Shown here one piece after another: positions 1 through 12,438 of a stretch of 64,000 nucleotides of DNA. The notes beneath the pieces were generated by a model that was given only the letters and a program-made list of their open reading frames with translations, did no database searches and had not been told where the DNA came from. Origin of the DNA: Chlorella sorokiniana (lineage: Eukaryota; Chlorophyta; Trebouxiophyceae; Chlorellales; Chlorellaceae); contig CP084609.1 of the NCBI GenBank assembly GCA_025917655.1, positions 310,001 through 374,000 of the forward strand, written 5' to 3'. The position numbers and the translations under genes were made by a program. Position 1 is the first letter of the stretch. Each line of letters opens with the position of its first letter.

Positions 1-607
1 CCTTGAACTTATGAAGAGCTGCAAACCACTTCGACAAACGCTCCTGCGCGTTAGCCTGCTGTTTGCCGCGAGTCACGTTCCAGGGCAAGAATGCCGTCAG
101 GCTCTCTGGAGGCTGTGAATTTGCTGTTGATCAGCCCGATGCGTCGCATTTAGACTAGAAAGGAAAACGTTTTGGCTTACAGTACGTACGTGTACCGCTG
201 CGTTTGCCTTGCCCGTGGATCGCAGGCGCCAAGCCAATTGGCGGTTGCGACTCAAGCCGTATTCATCTGACGGACTGTCTAGAGAAACTCACGAACGGCT
301 CCCATTTTTCAGTCTTCAGCCAAGAGGCACAGTTTCCTGCAGCAACTGCTGCAAGCAGGCTCCAGGTAGGAGAACGCAGCAATAAGTCATAGGCATCGGT
401 GGCAGCAGCGCGCTGCATGCATGATTCCTTGATGCCTGCCCTGCTTGTGCTTGCCGCCGCTTGTTGCTGCCGAACTGCTTTGTTGTCTTTCCAACTCGTA
501 GCTCTCTCGACGGGTATCATGCCACAATATAATTAGTTGCCATGAATCCATGCACGAGACAAAGTTACCATGCCACTGCGCAGGCTTCCGCACATAGGCA
601 GCCAGCC
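1..607. other. Upstream region, no gene seen
   Basis: No reading frame here has recognisable protein content; the short frames are chance openings. The last part would be the 5' leader and promoter of the adenine phosphoribosyltransferase gene. An alternative in-frame ATG for that gene lies at 542. Confidence 0.5.
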
Positions 608-1792
608 ATGGGCAAGGGCTCGAGCGCGGGCGCCGACCAGCGGCTGGAGGTCATCAGCAACGCGATCCGCGTGATCCCCGACTTCCCCAAGCCCGGCATC
701 CAGTTCCAGGACGTCACCACCATCCTCAGCGACCCCGTGGCCTTCAAGCACAGCATCGACCTGCTGGCAGAGCGGTACCGCTCACCCGAGCACCGCATCG
801 ATGTGGTAGCGGGTGCGCGCGGGCTGCTTGTGGGCGGACCCTGCATTTGTAGCATACAATGATGGACATCGCATTTGTGCTGCTTGTGTGGATATGTTTT
901 GTGGGCGCTCTCATGCTTCTCCTGAAGGGATGTCCATGCCAGGCTGTTGTGCACGGCGCTGGTGGCAGCGACGCACGATTGGTCCTGTCGCGTGCAGGCT
1001 TTGAGGCGCGGGGCCTGATGTTTGGCGCCCGCTGGCCATAGCGCTTGGCTGCGCGTTTGTGCCCCTGCGCAAGCCCGGCAAGCTGCCCGGTGAGCGCGCC
1101 TGCAGCCGCTGCAGCTCCCCACGCCAGGGACGCGCCCGCCGCACAGCGACTCTCTGGGAACTGGGTGATTGAACTGCGCCCTGGATGAACCCCCTCGCCG
1201 ACTTACTGCAGGCGCCACCATCTCGGCCGATTATGTGACGGAGTACAGCACAGGTGGGGCCCATTCTTGCCTTGCTGCCGTTATTGCTGCCTTTCCTGCT
1301 GCCTTTCTTCATCCTCCCTTGCTATGAATCGGACAGCCTCCCGACAGCGATCAGCAGCATAACAGCGCCCGCAGTCACTTGACTATGCCCGCTCACCCAA
1401 CGCTTTCCTGGCGCCCTTGCAGACACGATTGAGATGCATGTGGGGGCGATCCAGGAAGGCCAGCGTGTGCTGCTGGTGGATGACCTCATCGCCACCGGCG
1501 GCACGCTGCGTGAGCCCAGCTGCGCTTGTACAGCATGGCCCGCTGTGTTCACCGTGCCCGCCTGATGGGCTCGGAGCCCCTCGCCCCCTTGTTGTGTCGC
1601 ACCCGCCCGGCCGACACCTGCTCACGCTGTCCCGACACTGCTGCGTGCAGGGGCGGGGGTGGAGCTGGTGCAGAAGGCGGGGGCGTGGTGGTGGAGGCGG
1701 CGTGCATCATTGAGCTGCCAGATCTCAAAGGCCGCGAAAAGCTGGGAGGGTGCACTGACCTTTTTGTGCTTGTGGAGAAGGAGGGCTTGTAG
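608..1792 (+). CDS. APRT: Adenine phosphoribosyltransferase, five exons
   Basis: Makes AMP from adenine and PRPP in purine salvage. Exons read as 608-812, 998-1089, 1212-1253, 1423-1509 and 1651-1792, all with GT..AG borders. The protein shows [18 protein letters not shown] near the N-terminus, [17 protein letters not shown], and the PRPP-binding loop [14 protein letters not shown], then [14 protein letters not shown] and the stop. The exons total 568 bases. Two conserved stretches each lack one base (after FEARGLMFG near 1027, and in the GGGGCG run near 1683). Adding one base at each gives about 189 residues, the normal family size, so sequencing error is likelier than a dead gene. The start at 608 is preferred because MGKGSS sits just ahead of the conserved region. 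ATG 542 would add 22 residues of no clear function. Family assignment is certain; the exact N-terminus is not. Confidence 0.95.
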
Positions 1793-2321
1793 TTTACCCA
1801 TGATCAGTTCATTATAAAACTGCTTTGTGTGAGCAGAGGGGCTGTGACTTGCATGATGATGCGCCTGCAGAGGGCCTGCGTGGGTGATGCTCGGCACGCA
1901 GGACGCCCAGCGGGACAGTGGTTTGCAACATGGACGAGGGTGGCTTGAACGGGGCGCAGGGGCGGCTGCACTTGCCACAAGCGTACAGAGCAGCTAGAAC
2001 AGTCTGTTTGCAGGCGTCATCGTGCAGCCCGACTTGCTCTGGTTGGGCCAGGGTGCACAGCAGCCCCTACCTGCGGCAGTTTGCATGTTAGTTTACTGAA
2101 AACACTCTTACGGCACCAACGACAGCGCCAGAGACGGCACTTCGCTGCCGCCGCAACCTTCTGCCGAAAACAGAGCAGCGGCAGTTGCCGGCGCAGGGTG
2201 CAAGGCGCGCCACGTTGCAGAAGATAGCAACTCAACTCAACCGAACGACCGAGGGGGCTGCCGTGCCTGCAGCCAGGAGCAGGCGGTCAGCGGTCGCCAA
2301 GCAGCGCGTCGGGGCTGCGCT
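1793..2321. other. Intergenic
   Basis: Spacer between two genes on the same strand. It should hold the 3' UTR of the phosphoribosyltransferase gene and the 5' region of the MPN-domain gene. No recognisable coding or RNA signal was seen. Confidence 0.5.
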
Positions 2322-5300
2322 ATGGAGCCCTTGGGGGATGGCCACACCCATCTCGCGCACCACGAACACCTGGAGCACCATGGAGGCGGCATGTACCATC
2401 AGCAGACGCAGTACATCCTGGTCGACGAACACGATCACTGGCCCACGGCAGCGCCGCCCGCCGCGGCAGCCGCCGCCGCCGCTGAGCAGCAGACTGGATT
2501 AGGCGGCCATGGGCACGGCCTGCCGCCCATGCTGCCCCAGTCCGCTGCAGCAGCCGATGACGACGACGAGGCTACAGAGTCGGAGGACGAGCACGCGGCA
2601 CGGGGCCGCCGCACGCCCGTGCTGGCGTGGCACGCCGCTGCTGCGGCAGCTGCGGCAGCCCAGCGCGGCGTCCTCGACGCAGCGCCCACCACCGCCCCCA
2701 GCGCTCCCCCACGCCTTCAGCCAGCTGGAACGCGCCGGCTGCGATACCGCGGCCCGCGGGTGGTGCCAGCGGCGGCGGCGGCGGTGGCAAGGGCGCGGCC
2801 AAGCCGCGGCGGCTGGGCGGCAAGGGCGGCATCACGCTGCGCATGCTGATACAGGAGGGCATCCTGCAGCCGGGGCACAACGTGCTGTCAGTGGTGAGCC
2901 GCTGCTGGTGCTGGATGGAACGTGCTGTCCATGCTTTCATGGCTCCCCATGCCCCGGCCGTCCCCGGCCCTGCTGAGACCAGCCCCTACACCCTATACCT
3001 ACCTGCACCGGTCAGCTGAGCCCTGCTTCTGTGCGATGCCATTAGAAAAATTTCCTTAGGACTCACTCTCCCGAACAAAACGTACGAAGCAAAGCATTAC
3101 TGTCGCACCCAGTTGTTCACGCCTCCACCTTTACCCCGCTGCAGGACTACAAGGGCATGAAGCAGCTGGCCGCCCTGATGCCCGACGGCCGCATCGCCTC
3201 GTCCATCAACGGCCAGCAGCTGGTGTTTGAGTCGCCCTCCGCCTTCAGGTGCCCACCCTGCTGCGGTGGATGTGCGCTGCTGCCGTGGCGCCGCTCGGTG
3301 TTCCCTTTTTTTGTGGGGGGCCTAGCTGGCTGGGCAGATGCTGGGGTGTTGTGCGGCCGAGGGGTGCTTGCAACGTAGCGGGCCAAGGACGTTGGTTCGA
3401 CGTGTCCTTCTCCCCGCGGTGCCCAGCCGCTGCTGTGCCCAGCACGTGCGCGCGCCCCCACACACCCCATCCATCCCCTCCCCTCCCGCTAATGAAACCA
3501 GCAATGACCCTAACTCCGCTCTCCCCGTCTCCACTCATGCAATTACCGCTCTGTCGCCGCCGCCCTGCAGCATTTACCTCAAACGCCTGGTGAACCCCAC
3601 TCGCAAGGCGGACGACGGGTGGAAGACTGTGCGGTACAACAACAGGCAGGGAGCTGCCGGATCCTTGTTGTGGGCTGCCCGTGTGGCATCTGGGTGCAAC
3701 AGGAATGCGTGCGGGTGGCAGCAATGCAGAACGTTTCAAAACGGGGGCGCCCTGCTGCCTGGGCCTTCTGCGGGCCTGTGCCAGTGCGGCAGGGTGGGGG
3801 TCGTGCTGTTGTACTGCTGGCATGACCACGCGCTGCACGGCGACGTTGTACTGCAGAGTGCTGGAGCAGTACAAGGCGGTGTTGGCCAAGCGGCGCGCCG
3901 AGGAGGGCGGTGGCGATGACTTTGCGGCTGCGGTGGCGGCGGCGGCCATGCCCCAGGCCATGCGTGGCGGGCGGCCGCCGCTGCACAAGACCCTGAAGCG
4001 TGGCAGCCTGCGCCCAAGCGGGCCCGAGCGGACTCCAGCAGCGATCTCACAGGCAAGTTGCATGCTGGCGCTGAGTAGCTTGCAAGGCAATCATGCGCAA
4101 GCTGGTCGCTGGGCGGCGGCGGCAGTGCCTGTACTTGCGCGGGCTGACTTTGCCAGGGCAAGGGGTTGCTGTGGCAGCGCAGCACCCCAATGCCAGCAGC
4201 TTTGTGCAGCAACCGCCTCCTGTTCGGCCTGCACCCCGGCTTTCCCATGCCAATCTGCCTTCTTTGTCCTTCTTTCTCTGTACCTTCCTCCCGACATTCA
4301 ATCGCTGCCCTTTTCAAAAATGCAGGCGGCTCAGTGTCGGTGTCCGCTTCGCTCAAGGAGGGCGACCGAAACGTGCTGAAGCTCAAGTTTGCGCGGCCCA
4401 AGCGGGAAGAAAGCGCGGCCGCAGCGGCCCCCACCGCCGTCGCTGCCACGCCCCCGCGACAGAGGCGTGGGGCGAGCCTGGGGCGAGGGGCGCTCGAGGC
4501 CCCGCCGGCAGGTGCGGCCTTGAGGCAGCCACTCCCATGCTCCTTTTGGCCGCCTCCAGCCCCCGGCTGGCCGGTGCCCTTCTTGCTGGCAGCTGGCAGC
4601 CCCTTGGCAAGGAGGCACAGCCTGCATGCTTGCACAGCTGCCTTCTTGGCTTGCTGGAAGGACCACAATCTCATATGTGCGGCTGCATGCTGGCGCTGCG
4701 CTTGTCCTTCATGCACCCGCTAGCAATCATGCACCCACCGCCACCGCCGCCGTCGCCGCCATGCTCTCGCAGGTGCAGCGGCCGAGCCGGTACGGCGCGC
4801 TGGGGGCGGGATGACGAGCACGCGCTGCAGCCGCTGGAAGCGTTCGAGCCGGGGCCGCCGGGGGCGCCAGGTGCAGAGATCAAAACAAATGGAACGCGAA
4901 GCGGGAGGAGTTAGGATGGGGAGGCATAGGGGAGGGCCAAAGGGCCCCTTCTTCCCTCCTCGAAAGCAACTCTTTCAAAACACCAAGATATCCGTACCCA
5001 CATTCACATACACACACAAACCACTCACAAACCAAAGGGGCCTGCACGCTTTGACGCTGCCACACACGCCTGTTCTTTGCTGCAGGCGCTCAGCCCTTTT
5101 GTGCTGCGCGTGTCGGCGGCGGCGGAAGCCCTGATGGACGCCCACGCCCACCTGAGCAGACGAGGTGGTTGGGCTGCTGGCGGGCAGCTACGACGCCGCC
5201 AGCCGCACGCTACGGTGCGTCTGCTGGGTCCCGCTCTGCTGCTGCTTTGTCAACCACTGCCGCCGCGCTTGTCTGTTGTGGTCTTGGCTGGTAGCTGGCA

Positions 5301-7496
5301 TGGGTGTTGGTCATCGACACCACCTTCAATCACACTGCCACCGAAGCAAGACACAAGAACATCAGTCCAAACACTTACACATACATCTGCCCTCCCTCTC
5401 CCTTCCCCCAACCCCCACCCACCCCAAACTTCTTGACTCGCAACAGCGTGCTGCGCGCCTGCCCCGTGCGCGAGCTGGCCACGGAGGACGGGGCGGTGAA
5501 TGTGGAGATGGATCCAGAGGATGAGTGGCGCGTGCGGCAGGAGCTGGCGGGGCGGGGGCTGCGGTGAGGCGGGTCGAGGCCTGTGCCCGCCGCTGTCTCG
5601 TGGCGCCACTGCCATGCGTGGCGACTGCGGCTGCGCAGGCGGGGAAGCAAGGGCGGCCCGGCTGCCTGCAGGCCCCCTGGCAAGCCGAGCTGCCTGGTGC
5701 CGCTCCCCACACCTCCCGCTTGTTCAACCCTCCCCGCAGGGCTGTGGGCTGGTACCACGCCCACCCCACCTTCCCCACACAGCCATCCAAGATCGACATC
5801 TACAACCAGGTGCGTGCGGGCCGTCCAGTCTGTTTGCTCCTCGCTCTCCATTTTTCACTGCAGTTGATTAGCTTATCTCCTTCTGGGCTAAGCTAATCAT
5901 ATCTCAGGGCGGGCTGAGAGTTCTGATGTGTCCGCTCCCCCATCCACCTACCTTGACCCACCTACCGCCCACACACATACCACACCCTCGCACCCGGCCC
6001 CCGCTTGCAGGTCACGCAGCAGCACCACCATCGGGACGATGCCAGCGGTACAGAGCCGTACGTGGCAGGTGCGGGGCAGCTTCTGCATGACTGGCAACCC
6101 TACAGCCGCGTGGGCCTGTCCAGCTGCCGCTCCCTCCACCCAATCCCCATACCTCATGCTACCCCCCCCACACGCACACACACCCACCCACACACCCACA
6201 CACCCCTTGTTCCTGCCTGCCTGCAGCCATCGTGGGCCCGTACGACAAGCGCCTGCCGGGCCCCGCAGCAGCCTGACCTGGTTCCACGTGGAACACCCCC
6301 TGGGGGCCCTGCCCACCGCCGACCAAGCCCCCGAGCAGGTCGGCTGCGTGGCGAAAGCGCTGGTGGCGGCGCCGCTGGCGGCGGCGGAGCCCGGCTGGGA
6401 TGCGGCGGCGGCAGAGCTGGCGACGCTGCCGGAGGCTGCGCTGCTGGGGCTGGCGCAGCGGTACGTCGGCAGTACAGCGGCAGGTGGGTCCTGGTTGGGT
6501 GGTGGGCAGCTGGGCAGCTGGCTGGGTGGATAGCCCGGTGGGTGTGACCGTGTGCGGCGGCTAGGCAGAATGCACCAGTGTTGCACTCGTAGCCGCCGCT
6601 GCGTTTGTGCAAAACCAAGCGGGCTGCCGGGGCAGCGTAGCGCAGCAGCGTGCTGCCAGCTGCCCTTTGGCGCCCCTCATGCACTGGGCTGCCGCACCCG
6701 CAGCTACACCCATCATCCCTTCCCTGCTGCATCCTTGACTCCACCCTGCTCTTTCATCTCTAACCCAATCCCCATCCCTGCCGCAGTCAACATGGCGGGC
6801 ACCTGGCGGGAGGGCACCACCTGCGCGGAGAAGCTGGCGGCGTCGCTGCTGGTGGGCTACCGCTGATCACTGCTGCAGCCACTTGCTGCTGCCGGCGTGC
6901 ACGCCCAATCATTCAGGGCCTGACCCAACTTTACGTGCCGTCGTTGATTGTCGGAGAGCGCCTCCTTTTCAGCTTCAACCTTCTGCCGCTCGCATCCATG
7001 CCGAATGCACGCACTTTTCAAATGCTGCAACACTGCCGCGCTCACGTTCGCCGCCACTTCACCGCCCCATGTCTGTGTGCAGAGCCGGCTGCCTCATGGC
7101 CTTTGGACCCCGAGGAAGGGCGAGAGTGGGCGGCGCGGGCGGCACGAGTGTGAGCGCGCTCTTTTTCTGCTGCTTGCTGTGCCCGCGCGTTGGTGCCGCT
7201 GTGTGCCCGAGTGCCTCCCTGTCTCCCGCACCGAGGTCATACGTCCAGGGTGCATCCCCTCTTGCCCCCACCCAGCCACAGGCGTCACAGTCATTAACAC
7301 CATTCCTTGCCCACCGTCCCCCATTTGTTTGTTTGCAGGGTAACGCTCGCGCAGCAGGAGCACCACCCACACAGCACAGCCTCAGCCTCGGCAGCGGCGG
7401 GCAACGGCCACGCCGCCGCTGCAGCACCGCAGCAGCAGCAGCCCCGCGGGGCCTGGAGATTCAGAGGACGAAGCCATTTCTGATCTGGAGGACTGA
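2322..7496 (+). CDS. MPND-type protein: RAMA domain plus MPN/JAMM isopeptidase
   Basis: Many short exons. The first is low-complexity (His-rich, poly-Ala, then an acidic stretch). A RAMA domain follows, with ITLRMLIQEGILQPG, an exon at about 3145-3248 reading MPDGRIASSINGQQLVFES, then YLKRLVNPTRKADDGWKTVR. After a basic linker comes an MPN domain with the glutamate in DEVVGLLAG and the metal-binding signature YHAHPTFPTQPSKID (His-x-His-x7-Ser-x2-Asp), so the JAMM centre is complete. RAMA plus MPN is the architecture of animal MPND, a presumed deubiquitinase whose RAMA domain has been linked to N6-methyladenine in DNA. One intron after residues TVRYNN may use a GC donor. The 3' end is uncertain: a stop at 6864-6866 follows LLVGYR, but later exon-like sequence ends with SEDEAISDLED and a stop at 7494-7496, which I favour. 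Several one-base frame changes occur in GC-rich parts. Confidence 0.85.
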
Positions 7497-7575
7497 CGGC
7501 TGAAGCACGCCAGCCTGGCACCATGCAAGCACTGTCTGTCCATGCACTGTGAATAAGCGCATCAAGTTAACTGTG

Positions 7576-7580
7576 TTACA
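7576..7580 (-). terminator. TGTAA polyadenylation motif of the L1-domain gene
   Basis: TTACA on the + strand, which is TGTAA on the minus strand, the usual chlorophyte polyadenylation signal. It lies about 170 bases past the stop codon of the minus-strand ribosomal-L1-domain gene. Confidence 0.45.
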
Positions 7581-7747
7581 AGCTCGTCAGGCCACAGGCT
7601 CTGCATCACACCTCCGCATCGTCCAGCTTGGCCTGTACTGCCAAGCCACAAAATACTACACAGGCGTGCTGGTCTCAAGCACCTCTCCACTAAGAGTCGG
7701 CGCTGGGGTGGGCCGTGCTGGCTGTCAAGAGGGTCGTCGTCGGTGCT

Positions 7748-9766
7748 TCAGTCCTTGGAGATGCGGGCAGGCGCCTCGGGCAGCACCTGGTAAATGGGCA
7801 GCGCCACGCTGTCCGACGTTTTGAGGAAGAGCGCCTGCGGATGCGGCGGCGGCAAACGGATTACGGATAAGAGGGGCGGGTTCGAGGACGAGCCCAGCTG
7901 CTCAGCAAGCGGCACGAGCAAACTGCTCCGCGATGGGCAGGTGCACATGTACCTCCACAGGGAGACATGCAAGCGGCAGGTCAGGCCAGAGACCTTCACA
8001 AGCAATGCATCCCACACCCCACTGCAGCAAACTATCCCGCATGCGGCAAGCAGTTCCGTTCCCACCTGCACGCCGTCCCACTTGCGCGGCACTTTCTCGA
8101 CCGCTGCCGCTACTGCCGCCAGCACGTTCTCCACGCCCTGCTGCTCGCTCTGCGACGACCGCGCCACTTTGATTGTCAAGCTGTTGCCGCCTGCACAGGG
8201 CGAAGCAGGGCACGGCAGCTTGTGGAGGGGGCCGGGGGGGGGGGGAGGGGGCGCAATGCCGAACATTCCGGCTGGGTTATTGTGCATGGCAGGAGCCGTC
8301 TGTGCGAATTCAGCGACCCACACAGCAGCACCTCAGCAGGTTAAGGGGGCCCCTGGGCCAAGGAGCAGCGTCAGGCTGACCAGTCGGTCTGGCGGAGCTG
8401 CAGGACAGCGCAGCTGGCGATGCTCACCGGACCAGAAGAGGTACGTTGCTTCGCAGGCCTTGCGTATCTGCCCCGCCCAGTCCTTGCCCGTCAGCCGCAC
8501 CGGCACCGGCTGCTTCTTCCGCTTGAAGAACGACTTGCCTGCAAAGATCAGACGGGATGGGGGCAACGACGGGGAGAATGAGGTTGGCAAGGCGCTTGTA
8601 ATTTTTGTTTCCTGGTTGCACCTCAAAAGAGCTTTCAGACGTGACAGTCATACAGCAGTGTTCCTCCCTGCCGCAGCCCGCCCCATGCCCCCGCCCCACC
8701 CCGCCGCACCTAGCAGCTTGGGCAGCGAGGGCAGCACGCGCTCGTCTGCCACAAAGAGGTCGTAGCTTCCGCACAGCTGCCGCTTGGCCTCGTGGCTCTC
8801 GTACTTGCTGCGCAGCTTGCTGAGCCCCACGACCTTGGCGATGCCCGTGCTGCGCTCCTCCCGCGCCCGCGCCTTGGCCGCCTTGTGCCCCTCCCCTGCA
8901 GCGAGCAGCGGGGCAGGCCGCAAATAATGGCCAGGTGCAGCATGCAGGGGGCCGAGGGTAACCAACCCCAGTCTTATACTCTTTGCGGCACAACAGAAGC
9001 AGCGGTGCTGACGGGCCATGTGCGCCGCTGCTCGGGCGCCGGCGCCCGCAGAACCGCCCCGCTGGCGCTGCACAATGGATCTCCGCAGCGCTGCCAGCAA
9101 GCGGTGCAAGCCGCACAGCGAGAGCAGGCCTGCCGCGTCGCTGCAAGCCCACCCTTGTGGTCCTTCACAAACAGGCAAATCTCCGCATCTTCCGTGGAGT
9201 AAATGGGGTGGGGGATGGGGATGCGGATGGGCCGGTCCTTGCGCGGCGTCTGCGGCACCTTCTTCAACGCTATCACCTGCGGAAAGGGAGGCGCGGCTGC
9301 CATGTGGGCAGAGTGCAGCATGCCAGGCAGCATTGAAGCAGCCTGCAAGCGCCTTGGGAAGCAAGCAGTGGCAGGTGGCAGGACTGGCGGCGGAAGTGGC
9401 AGCGGAAGGGCGGCGGTGCTGAGGGCGCTTGTGCGCGAGAATTCGGGCTATTGACATGTGCAAAGAACATGCAAGCCACGGCAAGGCCGCTGCAAAGTCT
9501 GCGCCGCCACTAGAGAGCAGTAAGAGGGACTCCTCAAACGGCGCATGCATGTCCGCTGTAGTCTATATGACTATGAAGAAGCTAGGGGCGAACGCAAAGC
9601 CGTCTCGCCACCCCACAGACGAGCCATTCCCGCATGCAGCTGCAAGGCGCACCAGGTACAATAGTTCGTCCTCTTCCAACAAATTATTGCTGTCTCTATC
9701 GCCGACAAACTTTAGTAGCGCCGCCACAGCTTTGCGTGTCTGCTCCTCGCTGACTTTGTTTGCCAT
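7748..9766 (-). CDS. Ribosomal L1 domain-containing nucleolar protein (RSL1D1/Utp30 type)
   Basis: About six exons running from ATG 9766 to the stop at 7748. The N-terminus is MANKVSEEQTRKAVAALLKF. Later exons give VIALKKVPQTPRKDRPIRIP, then YDLFVADERVLPSLPKLLG, FFKRKKQPVPVRLTG, GGNSLTIKVARSSQ, EKVPRKWDGVQ, and a final exon LKTSDSVALPIYQVLPEAP. These match the conserved blocks of eukaryotic RSL1D1/UTP30/CIC1 proteins, L1-fold proteins that bind pre-rRNA in the nucleolus during ribosome assembly. The family often has a long basic C-terminal tail. Here the protein stops soon after the L1 fold, at about 240 residues, like the short Utp30 form. It is tail-to-tail with the MPN gene, with about 250 bases between the stops. 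Confidence 0.9.
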
Positions 9767-10267
9767 GGCTGAAAACAGAAGTGGGAGGACGGGAAGGGGA
9801 GCGGATTAGAAGTCGGAACCAGCAGAGAGCAACGAAACGTATTGCCCGCAAAACCCGGTATTGCTTTCCACCAGGATGCCGCCGCCACAGCCTGTAACGT
9901 GTCGCCCAACTGGGATTACCCTGAGCCAGCTACACGTACACTAGTGTTACTTGGAAGCTTGTTGGTTCGGCAATGATCATCAAAACATTGGGACGTAAAA
10001 TGCACCGGCAGCATGCTGGCATTAAATGTCGAGGGGAGCAAAACTAGCGGCGGCGCCGCGGCTGGTATATGTGCGGCGAGAATGGGCAGCAGCGGGAGCA
10101 ACAGAAACAGGTTGGTTCATTGGCTTCATTGAAAAATCGTCAGTGGGCGGACGGGGGCTGGAGCGGGAGGCGGAGACATGCGTGGCAGCACGGCGCTTGA
10201 AGGGGAGCCTATCCGGTGTTGCTGGAAGGCCTCCTGGGCCGCCCGCGGAGGGAGGGGACGGCCCCCA
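9767..10267. other. Intergenic, 5' region of the L1-domain gene
   Basis: Upstream of the L1-domain gene and downstream of POR, both on the minus strand. Moderately GC-rich; no coding signal or RNA gene was seen. Confidence 0.5.
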
Positions 10268-12438
10268 TCAAGCCAGGCCCACCAGCTTCAGGCTGAGGTC
10301 GTACAGCTTGGCGCCCTTGGCGTCGTTGCTGGCCTCCTCCGACAGCGTGTTCTCCAGCGCCGAGTCGCCCACCGAGTCGAACCACAGGGACGACTTGTCG
10401 TTGTCCCAGGACCAGTAGACGCCGCTCTTGTTGAGGGCGGGGTCGGAGACCACCTGCGCCAGGCGGCGCCCGGCCTCCGCCTCGCTCACGTACCCCTTGG
10501 TCACAAACTTCTGGAAGGGCGGGAAGAGGGTGCGGAAGAGGGGGATGTGGTTGCGGAACAGGCCCGTCTCCGCGATGCAGCCTGCGGGGGAGGAAGGAGG
10601 GGGAGGGAGGGAGGCAGAATGCAGGATGTCAGCACAGCGTGCAGTCGCCGCTGAGCCAGGCCACACCTGCCTGCTGTCTGTGCACAAAACACACAGCGCA
10701 GGCGGAGCCGGCTGAAGGGCACCAGCACCAGCAAGGCAGCCGCTGCATATGGCACGGGGCAGCCTGGGGCGGTACGCACCGGGGTACAGCGTGGCGAAGG
10801 TGACGCCGGTGGACTCGTGCAGGCGCTGGTGCAGCTGGCGCATGGTCAGCATGTTGCAGACCTGCCATCCAGTTGAGGGGGGAGGAGGGGGGTCAGGTCA
10901 AGGAGTGCTGCTAGACAAGCGTTCCTGGGGAGGGCAAAAGACGTCCCGAGGTTCCGGTCCAAGGCAACAACTTGAAATTCAACTGGGAGGGGGTGCCCCC
11001 TTTGCGTAACAGGCAGGGCGCCGACTGCCGCAAGCGGTCGCAGGCCAGCGGCGGCAGCGTCCACCTTGGAGTCCTTGTACGCCTTGGCGCCGTCAAACTC
11101 GCCGCCGTTGATCATGGAGGAGTTGCGGCCATCCAGGCCGCTGGTCAGGCCGCGCAGGTCGCCCAGGTCTGCCTGCAGGGAGGAAAGAAAGCGAAAGAGA
11201 AGTGACGAGGGGCGTGCAGGGGAAGGGGGACTCTGCCAAGTGGAAAACAAAAGCCGGGAGGGGGCCCGGCCCGGGAAGACTTGGCAGCGCAGCCTGCGGC
11301 CTGGCCTGCAAGCTGTCCCCGTCCCCGCTTGCCTTGGGGGCACGTTGCCGGCCAGGGTGTTGGTGTTGCCGGTGATGGAGCCGACGATGATGCAGCGGGG
11401 GCGCCGGCGGGGTTGTTGGAGGGCGCCTGCTTCAGGTCCTCCAGCAGCAGGTGCACCAGCAGGAAGTGGCCCAGGTGGTTGGTGCTGCGCCAGGGGAGGG
11501 GGCGGAGGCGAGGGGGAGGAGGGGCGTGAGCGGAGCTGGCAAGGCGTGTGCGGGTGTGTTGGGGGGGGCGGGGGCGGCAGTGGTGTGTGTGTGGGGAGGG
11601 GTGCTGGGCACAGACTGGCGCACACAGGGGTTGGGCAGCAGGGAGGGACAGCAGTCGGGGGGGGCACTAAGCGTGACAGCAGGCTCTTTCATCGCCCTCA
11701 CCCCACGGACAGCTCGAATCCGTCGGCGGTGAAGGTGGGCTCCTTGGCGGTGGGCAGGTAGACGGCGGCGTTGGCCACGAGGGCGTCCAGGCGGCGCCCG
11801 CTGTTCTTGAAGTTGGCCACAAACTGGCGCACCGACTCGAGGGAGGCGAGGTCGAGGTGCATGACGGTGTAGTTGCCCTTGGGCATGCCCAGCCGCTGCG
11901 CCGCGCGCTCCGCCTTGGCGAAGTCGCGGCAGGCCATGATGACGTGCCAGTCGCCCGACTGAGCCAGCGAGTTGGCGGCGTTCAGGCCGAGGCCGGACGA
12001 GGCGCCTGCGCGGGGGGGGGTGGGTGGGGGGGGTTAGGGGGTGGGGGGGGGGTTAGGGGAAATGGTTGATGGGGCGTTGAGTTACAGCAAGAGGCGAGTA
12101 CAGGGACGTGTAGGGGCGTGCAGCTGCATGCCAAGCTTGGGGTGCGGTAGGCTGACGGAGGCGAGGCGCAGCACCCACCGGTGATCACCACGGTCGGCTT
12201 CTGCAGGCTCTTCTCCTCATCAGCCAGGGCCTTGGGCTTGACGGAGCCCACAGCAGGGGCCGGGGGCCGCCACCGCGCGCACCGCCACGCTGGGCCGCGG
12301 CGCGGAGCTGCGCTTGGCGGCTGCTGCGGCGACCGCCGCCCGCAGCGGCGCGAGCTGTGCGGCGCGCCGGGCGGCGGCGGTGGGGGCGGCCACGCCCGCG
12401 GCAGCGGCCTGGCGGGTTGCGGAGGCGACGGGGGCCAT
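10268..12438 (-). CDS. POR: Light-dependent protochlorophyllide oxidoreductase, plastid-targeted
   Basis: Reduces protochlorophyllide to chlorophyllide with NADPH in a light-driven step of chlorophyll synthesis. ATG 12438 opens an Ala/Arg-rich plastid transit peptide, followed by KPTVVITG and, in the next exon, the rest of the Rossmann glycine motif. Further blocks are [17 protein letters not shown], the [13 protein letters not shown] region, [51 protein letters not shown], and the catalytic Tyr/Lys pair in KAYKDSKV. The C-terminal exon carries [15 protein letters not shown] and [14 protein letters not shown] and ends SLKLVGLA. Two one-base frame changes are visible: an extra C in a C run before VGSVKPK (near 12265), and a missing base between NPAGAP and RCIIVGS (near 11403). 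Both sit in C/G runs, so the gene is probably intact. Tandem GATAAG motifs lie upstream. Confidence 0.96.
12012..12058 (+). repeat. G-tract cluster in first POR intron
   Basis: Runs of four or more G broken by T or TTA, so C-rich in the POR transcript. The spacing fits a G-quadruplex on the non-coding strand. It is low-complexity and prone to miscalled length. Confidence 0.5.
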
